A DNA stretch of 64,000 bases from Barthelona sp. PCE (lineage: Eukaryota; Metamonada: BaSk clade): the NCBI GenBank assembly GCA_040285745.1, contig JAUFOR010000001.1:744001-808000 (forward strand), written 5' to 3'. Numbering within the stretch: position 1 is the stretch's first letter; each line of letters opens with the position of its first letter. Made by a program: the position numbers and the translations under genes. Below, piece by piece: positions 19,663 through 30,600 of the stretch. The notes beneath the pieces are model-generated. The model searched no databases. It was not told the DNA's origin and saw nothing but the letters and a program-made list of their open reading frames with translations.

Positions 19663-22600
19663 TTACAAGTCACTAAAGGTTGTTGTGTTGACAGTACTCA
19701 CTGTCTCATCGAGTAAATTCTTGTATTCCTTATGAATTGGATCACCCAAAGATTTGCAGATATTGATGAGCGGTTTGAGCACCGATGACAACATTCGTTT
19801 ATCATCTTCAACAATGGGCAGTATGCTCTCATAAATTGTTCTTGCCTCTTCATGCCTCCTGCTAAAGTACAAGGCATCGGCCAAACATCTCTGGACAATG
19901 ATATCAACGCTGTCTCCCTTCCTCTCAATAAGAACAATATACGACCTGTACACTGTGGCAGCAAGGTTAAACAGCTTAAGAGAGCTGAAATTCTGTGCAA
20001 TGAGCAGCAAAAGTGAGAAATCTGACAAGTGCTCCTTTTTCGACAATGATTCGGTCAGCAAGACGTTGATCTCGTTCAGAAGTTTCTCTTTACGTTGCGT
20101 AATGGTGACATCCTCTTCCTCATGTGTTCCACTGGATGTTATAAGGATGCGCTTCTGTAAAAGGATTACAACATTTAGCAATACGTCAACCTGTTCAGGG
20201 TTCAGCATATTCGCCTGGTTTAGACAGTTCTCAGCAGTAATGAGATCCCCGAAGTGTAAGTAAGCAACACCGAGAGCCTGCCATATGTAGAAACATTGAC
20301 GAAGATCAGTGCGGTTGTCATCGTTAAGGTTTTCAAGCAAGAAGCTCTTGAGAGCACTGAAATTTGACTGTTTGATGAGCACAAATGCGAACAAAATAAT
20401 GGAGCGGTCATCGAACTTCTCATCGGTATTAAGAATCTTGAAGGCATGTAAGAAGTGTTGTTCCGACTGAACATAATCACCCTGGTAGTAAAGAAGCTGT
20501 CCTTGCAATAATCTAATTTCAATGGCTAGATCTCCGCTGTCTAACAAGATGACTTCATTGATGTATCGCTGTGCCGTTTCGAAAGATTTGGTGATGACGT
20601 GGATCTTGGCGAAGCGGAGATAAACACCAGCTTCGGCACCGTACATGTTTAGATACTCAATGAAGCAGAACTCTGCAAGCTGAAGGAAGTGCTTCTCGAG
20701 GAGGAAATCACCAAGGAAAAGAAGAATATTCTTATCTGCTGCATATTGCTTCTTGTAGTCGGCAGCACCGCGGTTGTTTTTGCGTTTGAGTTCAATGAGA
20801 TAGCACAAAGCAATATACAAGTCCTCGTTCAGGGTATCCTTGATGGAATCCAAAACTACATCAGCCTCATCCAACTTGTGTTGTGTTAATAGCACTAATC
20901 CATACAACAGGGTTAGTTCTCCACTGTTGCCTGCGTCGGCGAGCATGTCATGTAATAGTTCGTGTACCTTGTCGATCTCTAAGTCTTGCAATAGGAGAGA
21001 AAGAATCTCTGTTCCAACACTGATATTCGAAGACTGTCTAGTGAGGAGCTTTAACACTAGTTCGTCAAACTTCTCTCTCTCGCAAAGGTAATAGAAAACC
21101 TTGAGATTCCACATATCCGCTGATAAATCGAGCTCTTGTTGATTGTTAATCTTGACGTCTTCTAACAGCATCAAATTCATCTTCTCGACAATCATGGAAT
21201 GAACACTTGTAAAAACACCGTGCACGTCCTTAACATCGAGCTGCAGAGCCTGACACAGTCTGAGAAGCTTAACTTTCATGCTAGCACGCATTGTAGCGAA
21301 ACTACCGTTGGTGTTCAAATTCAAAAAGAGTTTTCTTTTGGCGCTATCGTAATCCTTTTGATCCTCCAGTGAAAGAAGGGCGAACTCCTGCTTCAGAGCA
21401 GTAACAATAGTTGCAATCTCATCATTGAATTCTTCCAAGACAATATCAGTGACACAGGACTCATTTTTGTCAGTTTTCTTCGGTAAGATATCATCAACTG
21501 AAATATCCAATGAATCGATGCGTCTAGCAGCAACTAGTGAAGGTGAGAAACGAACATCCACACTCCAAGTTGGTTTTTTATCATCTTCTTCACTAGAAAC
21601 CCAAAAGGCTTTATATTGGGCCATAATCTCCTGATCCTGCCCATCTTTGACACGGCGACTGCTCTTAACAGACTTCAATGCCTTCTTACTACCCTTTCCT
21701 TTCTTGCCAGCAGCACTTGAAGGGGGTTCATTCTCGCTTTCAAGTTCCTGTAATGCTGTATAGAAGGACTCTCCTTGAGTAATAGGGACAACAAACTGCT
21801 TGTCCTCGATACCTGGCCTCAAAAGGTTTTGAAGAGCTACAGTGCATTCGATAGAGTTAAAGAATAGACCATAAGAATCCATCGAGTCTTCAAGATTCCT
21901 GTTTAGGTTAAAATGTAATTGGAATCCTTTCTTTTCGACCAAGATATCTCTGACGTTCTCCAAAAGTAAGAATTGTTTCTCAGAAAACTCTATTTGTCCT
22001 GTATTTTCATCCAATTTTCCAGTTAAGAAACAAGGGTACGTCATCTCTGGAAGCTCAAAGCTTAGCTTGTAGACAAAATCAGCTCCGTGCTCACCATCAT
22101 AAACTGGGATAGAAAGTGCACCGGGGGTAAGTGTAAGGATGAAGAACTCTTCGCTATTCTTCAAATGTTTTGGATAGTTGTTCACTTTAACACCAAAGCT
22201 TATGAATAGCTCCTGTTCGGGAATTTCCTCCGCTGCAAGTTCCTCCTCAAAGTCTTCGGATGCCAAATGATGGTTGACAGAGAAATCCAGTTTCTCATCC
22301 TGTAAGAATCCCTCCATACTATGCTCCTCACTCACGTAGAGTTCGATGCGGCGGGTCTCCTTTTTCTTCTTCTTTTCCGTGAAGATTAACTTATATGAGA
22401 ATTTCTCGTTCAAAATCATGTTGTAGATATCGTACATAAAAGGCATGTCTAAAACTAGCCCCTCTTCGAAGGATACTGTTCCTTCTTCAGTGATTACAGC
22501 TGTTAATTGTGCAGCTTCTGTTTGAAACGGAAAATTCCATTGAATGGTACAATACAGCTCTTTTCCTGCTGAAAATGGTAAATTGTGAATGTCGTTCACA

Positions 22601-22705
22601 TTTATCTCTTAATGTTAGACGTTGAATTCATTTATATGTGTTAAAAAAAATACCCATCTGATATGTTTGTGCTTCTCCCTCGACTAGATTGGCCTCAAGC
22701 TCCAT
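19663..22705 (-). CDS. CFAP70 (TTC18) homologue, axonemal TPR protein; one intron
   Basis: Exon 1 is 22654-22705 and exon 2 is 19663-22607; together they encode 998 residues. The long exon has no in-frame ATG at its 5' end. Joining it to ATGGAGCTTGAG... at 22705 across a 46-base GTATTT...CTAACATTAAG intron gives MELEANLVEGEA followed by a C2-like strand (MEINVNDIHNLPF). CFAP70 also starts with a C2-like region. The middle is charged (KKKKKE, SAAGKKGKGSKKALKS). The C-terminal half is TPR repeats, ending with LGVAYLHFGDLITAENCLNQANMLNP-type units as in CFAP70. That protein binds outer dynein arm regions of the axoneme and tunes ciliary beating. The family call rests on architecture and the last repeats, so it is likely rather than certain. 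Confidence 0.78.
22608..22653 (-). other. Spliceosomal intron (46 bases) in the CFAP70 homologue
   Basis: On the minus strand it begins GTATTTTTTTT and ends CTAACATTAAG. Splicing joins ATGG to AG, making a GAG codon, and removes an in-frame stop. The acceptor shows the TAAC-N3-WAG spacing seen in all five introns. Confidence 0.82.
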
Positions 22706-22925
22706 GTTTCAATAATATGTGACTGATAAGGGGTCTAAAGTTTGCAAAAATAATAAAGAAAGGGCAAAAAAGCTTTACAAGCAGAAGTAAGAGTGATATA
22801 TTCGCAATTACGTTGGTGCATCATAAGATCAATATAATGGCTTGCCGCCAGAACAAGTATCGCTATTTCCTCACAAACAATTGTTTATTTTTGTTTCACC
22901 TTCTTTTACACACTATCGGTTTCTA

Positions 22926-24515
22926 ATGAACGCTCCAAACAAAAACAGCTCCAAATTACCAGATCTAAAGGAGCTGATCAAAGCACGAAACTGGTCAGGT
23001 GCTTCAACTTTATTGCAACATGAACTCGAGAGTTCTGACATGAATTCTGAGGAATATCTTAACACATTACATTGGTACGGCTATTGCACGTTTCACCTGG
23101 GAGATTACATGAAGGCGGGAGAAGTTTACCAGCAGCTCATTGAGAAGGTAGATAACCCGCAGCTATTTCTTGACTTAGCATGTTGCTACTATAAACTCAA
23201 CCAGTTCAACGAAGCGCGGGAGGTGGCATCCAATGGACAAGAATGTTCTCTTAAAACTCGTTTACTCTTCAGTGTTTCAACTTTACTGGATGAGTCCAGT
23301 CAGCAGAATGTCACATTTGACGACCTTGAGTCACAGTTGACCATGGCCGCCATGCACGTGCGTAAGGGTAGATATGACGATGCACTGGCCATTTATAAAG
23401 GTATTTTACTAGACAACAGAAACCTTACAGGTGTGTTTATTCCTGCAGCAATCTGCTATTTCAAGCTTGGATATTCGGATGTCGCATCTGATATGATTAG
23501 GATATATTTACAGAGAGTACCAGATTCGTTAACAGCAATTAATTTAAGGGCGTGTGTGGATTTCAAACTATTTGGTGCACGCGCTGCACTCGATGATATG
23601 GAGGAGTTATTAGTGCATCAAGCAACACATCCCACAGTGTTGAATAATGTGGCAGTTTTTAGAGGTGGTAAGAAAGGGCAGCAAGTGTGGTCAGGAATCA
23701 AACATAACAGTGTAGAGGCAAGAGTCAACCTCGCTATCGTACTTGTGCGGCAGGGAGCTATAGAAGAGGCGCACAATGTATTGACACAGTTTTCGACAGT
23801 TTTTGATCAGTACGTACCAGCCTTCCAACTTGTGAAGTCGAGTGTTTTATCTTCATTGGGGCAACAAAAGCAGGAGTCTCAGCTGCTGGAGACAGCAAGG
23901 AACGAGTTTCATGCACTCGGTTCATCCAAACGCGTTGCCAACACTGTGATTGGTCGGCAGTCAATGGCTTCTTATCACATTTTAACCGGAAACTTTGGTC
24001 AGGCTGTGCGCTTTTTACGCTCAATCGAGAGCTATTGCTCCGGCGAGCAGGGATTCCATGCCAACTATGGTATTGCATTGGGAGCGTGTGCACAGTTCAC
24101 AGAGGCGGTTGAGCACCTTGAAAAATGTGATGAGCCCCCAAAATTATGGTACGCTAGGTGTTTGATTCAGGTAGATCGTGCTGATGATGCTTGGAAGATT
24201 TATGAGAATAATAGTGGAGATATGACCCCAAAGGAGGTTACAACAATGCTTTTGCTGCTCGGTAATGATTGCTTTACTGCAGGTCACTTTTTGGAGTCAG
24301 CAAAAGCCTTCTCGGTGTTACTTGCTCAGGATGACTCTCATGATAACTGGACTGCATTTAGGGCTGCAATAGCAGGAGCATTCAGGAAGATTGTATACTC
24401 AGAGATGCAGCCAAAGTACTTGGGTGTAATTGTGGCACTGTTGGAGGGTTCCAGGAAGCCAAAGGCGTTAAGCATGGCTAATTCAATGAGAGATTGGGCG
24501 GAAACTGCTGCTTAG
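22926..24515 (+). CDS. IFT56: Intraflagellar transport protein IFT56 (TTC26/DYF-13)
   Basis: The first in-frame ATG is 22926 (MNAPNKNSSKLPDLKELI), giving 529 residues, close to the ~550 usual for the family. The whole protein is TPR-like. Conserved blocks include LHWYGYCTFHLGDYMKAGEVYQQ, DNPQLFLDLACCYY, HVRKGRYDDALAIYKGILLDNR, VPDSLTAINLRACVDFKLF and NNVAVFRGGKKGQQVW. These follow IFT56 block by block. IFT56 is a peripheral IFT-B subunit that helps carry motility cargo into the flagellum. Its neighbours include another axonemal gene (CFAP70 homologue), divergently transcribed with a 220-base gap. Confidence 0.92.
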   Translation: MNAPNKNSSKLPDLKELIKARNWSGASTLLQHELESSDMNSEEYLNTLHWYGYCTFHLGDYMKAGEVYQQLIEKVDNPQLFLDLACCYYKLNQFNEAREVASNGQECSLKTRLLFSVSTLLDESSQQNVTFDDLESQLTMAAMHVRKGRYDDALAIYKGILLDNRNLTGVFIPAAICYFKLGYSDVASDMIRIYLQRVPDSLTAINLRACVDFKLFGARAALDDMEELLVHQATHPTVLNNVAVFRGGKKGQQVWSGIKHNSVEARVNLAIVLVRQGAIEEAHNVLTQFSTVFDQYVPAFQLVKSSVLSSLGQQKQESQLLETARNEFHALGSSKRVANTVIGRQSMASYHILTGNFGQAVRFLRSIESYCSGEQGFHANYGIALGACAQFTEAVEHLEKCDEPPKLWYARCLIQVDRADDAWKIYENNSGDMTPKEVTTMLLLLGNDCFTAGHFLESAKAFSVLLAQDDSHDNWTAFRAAIAGAFRKIVYSEMQPKYLGVIVALLEGSRKPKALSMANSMRDWAETAA

Positions 24516-24655
24516 TTTTTGGTGTAAAAATTGTAATTTGCAGCATTGTTTTTAGCAGTTTGACTCCCTTTATGTTAATAAAATAAGTTTAGAGAAAATC
24601 TGTTGTTTCTTTCTTTTTTTCCCTTCTCATTGGTGTTCAAACTGACATCGTGGAT

Positions 24656-25516
24656 ATGTCTATCCCTCTCTGTGACTCACTCTCGTTTGGAATTAATAAC
24701 GTATTCGCTTCCACAAATGGAGTACTTTTGTTTTTATCAAAAGGAAGATTAATAGCTCAGCGGAGTGCAGAAGAGCACATCGAAATCAAGGGCAGGGCGA
24801 GCTTCACATCGTTTTCTGCTTCAGAACTCCCAGGAAGCAGTGACATCCTGGTAGCTCTCTGTTCAGCCGAGGATTTCACAGTTTACATAATTCAGGATAT
24901 GATGCAAAGTGTCATTTATGAAAATTACCAACGCACATTAGCCGTTAGCGTTTATGGACAACATATTCTTAGCTATGATGGTGAGACAGCACAAATCTTT
25001 GAGTACAGTTCTCTGACCCTTGCATGTGAACCAATGTGCACATTGCCATTGGGTCCCACAGTGACTTGTATCACGTTAAATGAAAACAAAATTGGTTTTG
25101 CCACTCAAACACAAATGCGCATTGTTGATTTTGAAAATAACACGCTTTTAGAACATAATTTACCAATGAAAAACGATGACGTCGACACATCAGTACGTAG
25201 CGCGTTTTTAGTGGCTTGTTTTTCTGGTGATGCCTTAGTTGTAGGTGGCGATGATGGTGTTATTTGTATACTTGAAAATGGAGGTAATTTTAGTACATCA
25301 AGAACACACTTTGGGCTCATCTCAGCCCTCGTGCCAACAACAGGTAACGAGTTTGTCATTGGTTCCGTTGATGGTCGTGTTCTCAAAACTGCTTGTAGTT
25401 TAAGACAACAAGATTTACAAATTTTCGAGCATCATGGATGTGTAGGTGTGTGTTATATTAATGGAATTTGCTATGCAGCGCTCTTTGACCATAAAGAATT
25501 ATCTCCATGTTTTTAA
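24656..25516 (+). CDS. WD40-like beta-propeller protein, 286 residues
   Basis: The first ATG in frame is 24656 (MSIPLCDSLSFG). Repeating blade-like segments occur, such as VSVYGQHILSYDGETAQIFEY, ITLNENKIGFATQTQMRIVDF, GDALVVGGDDGVICILE and GNEFVIGSVDGRVLKT. They have the GxxDGxV turns typical of WD40 folds, though without full GH-WD signatures. Five to seven short blades are possible. No specific orthologue was recognised; propellers usually act as protein-binding scaffolds. It ends 13 bases from the converging gene. Confidence 0.78.
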   Translation: MSIPLCDSLSFGINNVFASTNGVLLFLSKGRLIAQRSAEEHIEIKGRASFTSFSASELPGSSDILVALCSAEDFTVYIIQDMMQSVIYENYQRTLAVSVYGQHILSYDGETAQIFEYSSLTLACEPMCTLPLGPTVTCITLNENKIGFATQTQMRIVDFENNTLLEHNLPMKNDDVDTSVRSAFLVACFSGDALVVGGDDGVICILENGGNFSTSRTHFGLISALVPTTGNEFVIGSVDGRVLKTACSLRQQDLQIFEHHGCVGVCYINGICYAALFDHKELSPCF

Positions 25517-25529
25517 TGAGTAAAAATTG

Positions 25530-27479
25530 TTAGTTGAAAGGACTTCTGTTTTTCTTCATCTCATGAGTTTTTCTGTTCATTCTGATTACATTAAATCCAC
25601 GTGTGAGGCAGTCAATAATAGATATAGATGTATAAATTGGTTTAGAAAGCATTTCATTTGTTAACGAATAAGAAAAAGAATCAACTTTCAAATCAGATAT
25701 ACAGTCATAAAACACACTAAAATGCCACGCTTCATTGCAAGTCATACATCCTGTTTTGCAATGACGTTCATCAATAAGGGTTTCTTCTAACGAGAATTCT
25801 ACAACATCTTCACCAACGATTCGATAAGCAACATTATTAATGATAATGACATCTTCTGATACCCATGTGTAAATACATGAGTGGAAATTTTCAAATAACA
25901 TGGTCTTTTTTGCCAAATCGAAAATAAACTTGTGCAAATGCGTTTGCAACATGAACAAATCACTATTAAAAGGATTCACACAGATCTCACGTATATTAGC
26001 AGCAGAGGATACTAACAACCACTCCATATCTCCATCATTCAAATAGCACAGCCAAATTCCATCGCTATTAGACGCACAGCAAACATTTTCAGTAACATAA
26101 TGAACAGTAAAGTACTTTCCAGGCTGACCATCAAAGGGTGCTCTGTGCCATTGCCCTTTATAAAAGAAAGAGAACTCTTCCTTATGCCATATCATCAGAG
26201 AATCGCCCCATACGCACACACGTTTCGGATCCATGTTTTCAATTAACGGTTCTGACAATGTGAAATTATCAGACATGCGCATATAATAAAGATTTCCATT
26301 TTCAATAAAAAAACAATCATGCATAGTTGAACGAACTAGGTGTTTCGTTGCTTCATCATCATGTAAAATTATAAAGCTCTTGTCGCCTTCGAGATCGATA
26401 TATGGAAATCCATCAGTGGACATTGAAAGAAATCCACGCTTAAGAATCACTCTACATTTTGTTGACATGGAGAAAAGCACACCTTGAGTTAATTTTCCCC
26501 AATATTCATCAATTTTTCCGTTTTGAAATGTCATTCCCATGTAAAACCCATCGTTTTTTATAGGAGTCATCGAATGGCTATTGTTTCCAACATAATGATA
26601 TTGAGAAAACATGATACTGCCAAAATTTTTGTATTGATTAATGATTTCATTATTTTTATATTCAAACAACGAAGATTCAACGTAGTATCCATGTAAAGAT
26701 AAAGAAAAATCTTCTGTAAAAGGATTTCCGTGAATAATAGCGCTTCCAAAATTGTGAATCGGTGGACATCCAATTTTAACGTATTCACCGTTCTCAGCCA
26801 CAATGACAGCGTGGTCTTTCTGTGAAAATGAGAGTAAAAGTTGAAGCTTGGTATTTATGATGGGAATAACATGACAACCGTCTAAACCATTAAAAAGAAA
26901 TGGAACTTCGTGTATAAGGTATTCGAATTTCTCAAAATTAGTGATTTCCAGCACATATACTACGTCAGATACTCTATCAACGGCTAACATCGGAAATATT
27001 GAAGCATTCTGCAAGCCAAGTATTTTGTATCCCTCAATTCTGTGCTCAATAGTATTGTTTAATATGTTGAAAAAGAGCACGTTCATTATTAATTGACCTC
27101 TTTCATTTGATGCATGTTCAGTAATTAAAGCATATTTGTTTTTCAGAAAGGAAAGATTAGTAACGTTATAATATATTTCAGGGATGTTAAGCATATGGTC
27201 TGATTCATGCTTAAGTAACCCTTCATCAGTACATATGAACATTTTAATTTCAAAATTTTGAGAAAAACCTATACGTTTATATGAAGCATAGTAATTGTCT
27301 GAGCATAGACATTTTGTTAACATAGAAAGATCCGCATCCACTTTAAGATCAGAACGGTGGACCTTTCTGATGTTTAAACTGAGTTCATTACTATCTGGTG
27401 ATAAAAAACAAAATTCCCCATCATTAACACATCCCACGTAACCATTTTCAAAAACTTGAGTAACTATGTGCCTTGGCAT
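25530..27479 (-). CDS. Propeller-like lineage-specific protein, 649 residues
   Basis: The frame's first ATG is 27477-27479 (MPRHIVTQVFENG). It is beta-rich throughout, with no signal peptide or membrane helix. Near the C-terminus IREICVNPFNSDLFML...IFDLAKKTM parallels IAFIRHNPYHPSLFIV...VIDYDTM in the protein at 49119-50969, which also starts MPR. I infer one family with distant similarity, possibly including 12916-13983. The many aromatic and Cys residues (CKTGCMTC) near residue 580 are notable. Function unknown. Confidence 0.8.
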   Translation of the reverse strand: MPRHIVTQVFENGYVGCVNDGEFCFLSPDSNELSLNIRKVHRSDLKVDADLSMLTKCLCSDNYYASYKRIGFSQNFEIKMFICTDEGLLKHESDHMLNIPEIYYNVTNLSFLKNKYALITEHASNERGQLIMNVLFFNILNNTIEHRIEGYKILGLQNASIFPMLAVDRVSDVVYVLEITNFEKFEYLIHEVPFLFNGLDGCHVIPIINTKLQLLLSFSQKDHAVIVAENGEYVKIGCPPIHNFGSAIIHGNPFTEDFSLSLHGYYVESSLFEYKNNEIINQYKNFGSIMFSQYHYVGNNSHSMTPIKNDGFYMGMTFQNGKIDEYWGKLTQGVLFSMSTKCRVILKRGFLSMSTDGFPYIDLEGDKSFIILHDDEATKHLVRSTMHDCFFIENGNLYYMRMSDNFTLSEPLIENMDPKRVCVWGDSLMIWHKEEFSFFYKGQWHRAPFDGQPGKYFTVHYVTENVCCASNSDGIWLCYLNDGDMEWLLVSSAANIREICVNPFNSDLFMLQTHLHKFIFDLAKKTMLFENFHSCIYTWVSEDVIIINNVAYRIVGEDVVEFSLEETLIDERHCKTGCMTCNEAWHFSVFYDCISDLKVDSFSYSLTNEMLSKPIYTSISIIDCLTRGFNVIRMNRKTHEMKKNRSPFN

Positions 27480-27665
27480 GACTCTTCCTTTTGAAAAGGG
27501 AAAAAAATTGATATGAATGAATTTGAAGGATTTCTTGTGATAAAACAATTAGTATGAGTGTGATATAATAACAAACACTTTACTACAAATTAATTAAAGA
27601 AAGAAAGGAAGAAGAATAATAGAACACAAAAAACAACAAAATATGCAACACAGAAAGAGAAATGC

Positions 27666-30600
27666 TTACATTTCAATGGATGGGTTTGCAACCATGTCCT
27701 GTAACTCCAAACTCTGAGGAGGAATAAAGGACATCTGTGAAGGTTGCACAGAGATGGTCATCTTGTTCATTGGCTTAGTTTTGCTCCTCAAGAAGCGCAT
27801 GCCAACAACAGCAAGGAGTGCTGCGACCACCAATGCAATAACAGCAACCATAACAATGGGGAATGATTCACCCTCCACACAAGCAGTATGCATGGAATTG
27901 GATGAAGAACCCTCAGGACAGGAGCGACAAGAAGCAGCACCAACGATGGTAGAGATATGGTTCTCAGGACAAACAGAACAAGAAGTTCCATCACCGTAGT
28001 AACCACGAGCGCAATCAATACAAGTGTTATCGACAAGCTTCTCACCAGGATCACATGAGACAGAGACGACTCTTGTCTCAATGATAGCAACCTGCTCTTC
28101 CTCAACAACCTTTGCAATTTGAGTGGTCTCAACAAAGACTATATCACCAGTCAGTAGAACATCATCAACACAGGCTTCTCTGAACATGCCTTGGAGTTCA
28201 CCACATGCATCTTCAGCAGCAGCAACCTCTTCTACAGCGAAAGTAACTTCATCAGTGAACATAGGTGCGGTTGTGTTAAGAGGATAAGTTGAAGTAAAGA
28301 TAGAATCTCCAACATCAACAGAGACATTGTAACCCATTGACCAAGTCCACAATTCACGTTGTGTCTCAAGCTCACGAGGAGGATTGACGACACCAATGGT
28401 TGAAGAAATGAGAGCAGGTTCTAAAAGCAAGGAATAGGATAGGGGTACCGTAATATTAGAGCTCTTAATGGGGTTTGCAAAACAAACTGAAGAGCCTGCG
28501 AAACGGAAACAGACGCCAGCTTCATTAGTATAGATGGTGGCGTTGTGCATTTCAAGTGATTTCACACAGGGGTTGACATCGTTGCCATTGCTGTCAGTAA
28601 TTGTAAGGAACTTACAATGCTTGAGCTCAGCAGAAGCAGAAGAATCAATTGCATCAGAGGGATCTTCACCACTAAAAGCGTTGACTTCCTCCTGCATAGC
28701 ATTGTAATCGGCTTCAATATCAGGGTATGCAGAGATGTTTGCACGTGTGAGATAGACACCAGCCTCATCATCAATATAGATGAACTCAGGTTCTTCTTCC
28801 TCAACGTAATCCTCTTCCTCCTCTTCAGTATACTGAGAAATCTCAAATGATACATCAGAAGCTTCAGCCTTAACAGCGAAGCCACCAAAGATAGAACCAG
28901 AGCCGTACTGCACATGTCTTGACTGAATCTCAAACACAGAGTTCTTTACCAGACTGAAGTCACCAACGGAATTGATGAGTCCATTAGACTTGGTGCGGTT
29001 TCCACCCAAGAACTGAATCTGGGGATCAGACCATCCTCCAATGGGCTTAAGAACACCGTCAGGGCATTCCTCAGGGTTTGTACAAGTAGAGACATCACAA
29101 GTAGCACTCTTTTTAGGGTTGGGACGCTTTGTCATATATCTTTCACAGAGCTCAATATCATTGGAGAAAACACAGCAATCGAAGAAGTGATCAAGAGACT
29201 CTTCAGGGTGCTTGAATGTCATTGAGTAGAGCATAGTGTTGTAAGCTGGGACAGTTTTCTTGAAGTCACCTGACTCAGACTCATAACAACACTGATATGT
29301 TGCATTGACGTCTTGTTCCAGAGGACGGACACAGATAACACCAGCGGAGATGGATGCCTGTGAAGTCTCGATACGAGCGTACTCGTCGTTATCAACACAA
29401 GCAAGGGTTTTAGGACAGATTAAATCATCAGTCCAAGTGGGCTCTGGATCAGTAGGATCTTCGGGCTCGATTTCGGGCTCGTCAATTGGTTCTTCACCCT
29501 CTGGATCATCAGCTTCATGATCTTCCAACCATTCAGGGAGGCACCATTTCTTTTGCTTCTTAGTATAACACTTCCACCAAAGCCATTCCTCATCCTTGCC
29601 TTGCATATAAGAAGGAATATCGTCATCATCATCATCATTGTTACCGTTTGTTGGGATTTCGGGAACGTATTCAACGCCGTCTAACCAAGCAACGCAACGA
29701 TCCTTGAAGAGAGTAGGAGCTACTGGAACACGGACTTGACGGCATACAAGCTGACATTCTCCGGAGAACCAAAATTCACAATCAGCCTCACAAATTTGCT
29801 TTGTACCAGGTAAATCGTCAACGATTTCGGATGAGATAGCCTTGATCAGCTGAATAATATCCTGGGCACGTTCAATAGCACCAAAGATCATGCTCTTGTG
29901 AACACAAGTATGACCAATGTATTCGGAAGAACCGTTAAAGGCAATGTAAACGTTCAGAGGAACGTCGCTATTAGGACAATCCCATGTTGTGAGATCGGTG
30001 TTCTCGAGAAGAGCATCAATATCAACGGTTTGAGGATCGTGACTAAGGTCAATCGTGAGGTTACTTGTCTTTGCGAAGAAAAGATCCGTTAGGTCCTTGA
30101 ATAATTCGCTGAGTTGAGCCTCCATATTGGTGATCTCACCATCCTCGTCAAACTCGATAACCAAACGGTTACCACTGACAGGGAAAGCAGAGATACCTGT
30201 TTTTGTAAATGTGGAAGAAGCCTTGAGGAGTTGAGTATCAGTCATAACCATAGCCTCATAAGTGCCAGATTTCAGGGTGGGATCAATGTCAACGACAGGT
30301 TCAACATCATCGTTAAGGAAAACAGGGAACTCGTAAACTTCAGAAGCGTCCTCAGTATTACGGAGGATTAAGTCAAGATCAAAACCATCTACAAGGAAGT
30401 AAGCAATGTTAGGATCGCTTAAAATCTTTACGATACCACCAGAAGAGGTATCAGGGTGAATAGAGAGTTTGTTCATACGAACAGCTTGGTTCTTAACAGC
30501 GAAACCAGAAGGTAGGCTGATACCAGTACCACTAATTTCATCATAAGCACCACCCAAAGTGAGGAGCAATTGCCAGGCTGGAGCGCCCAACAGAGAAGCC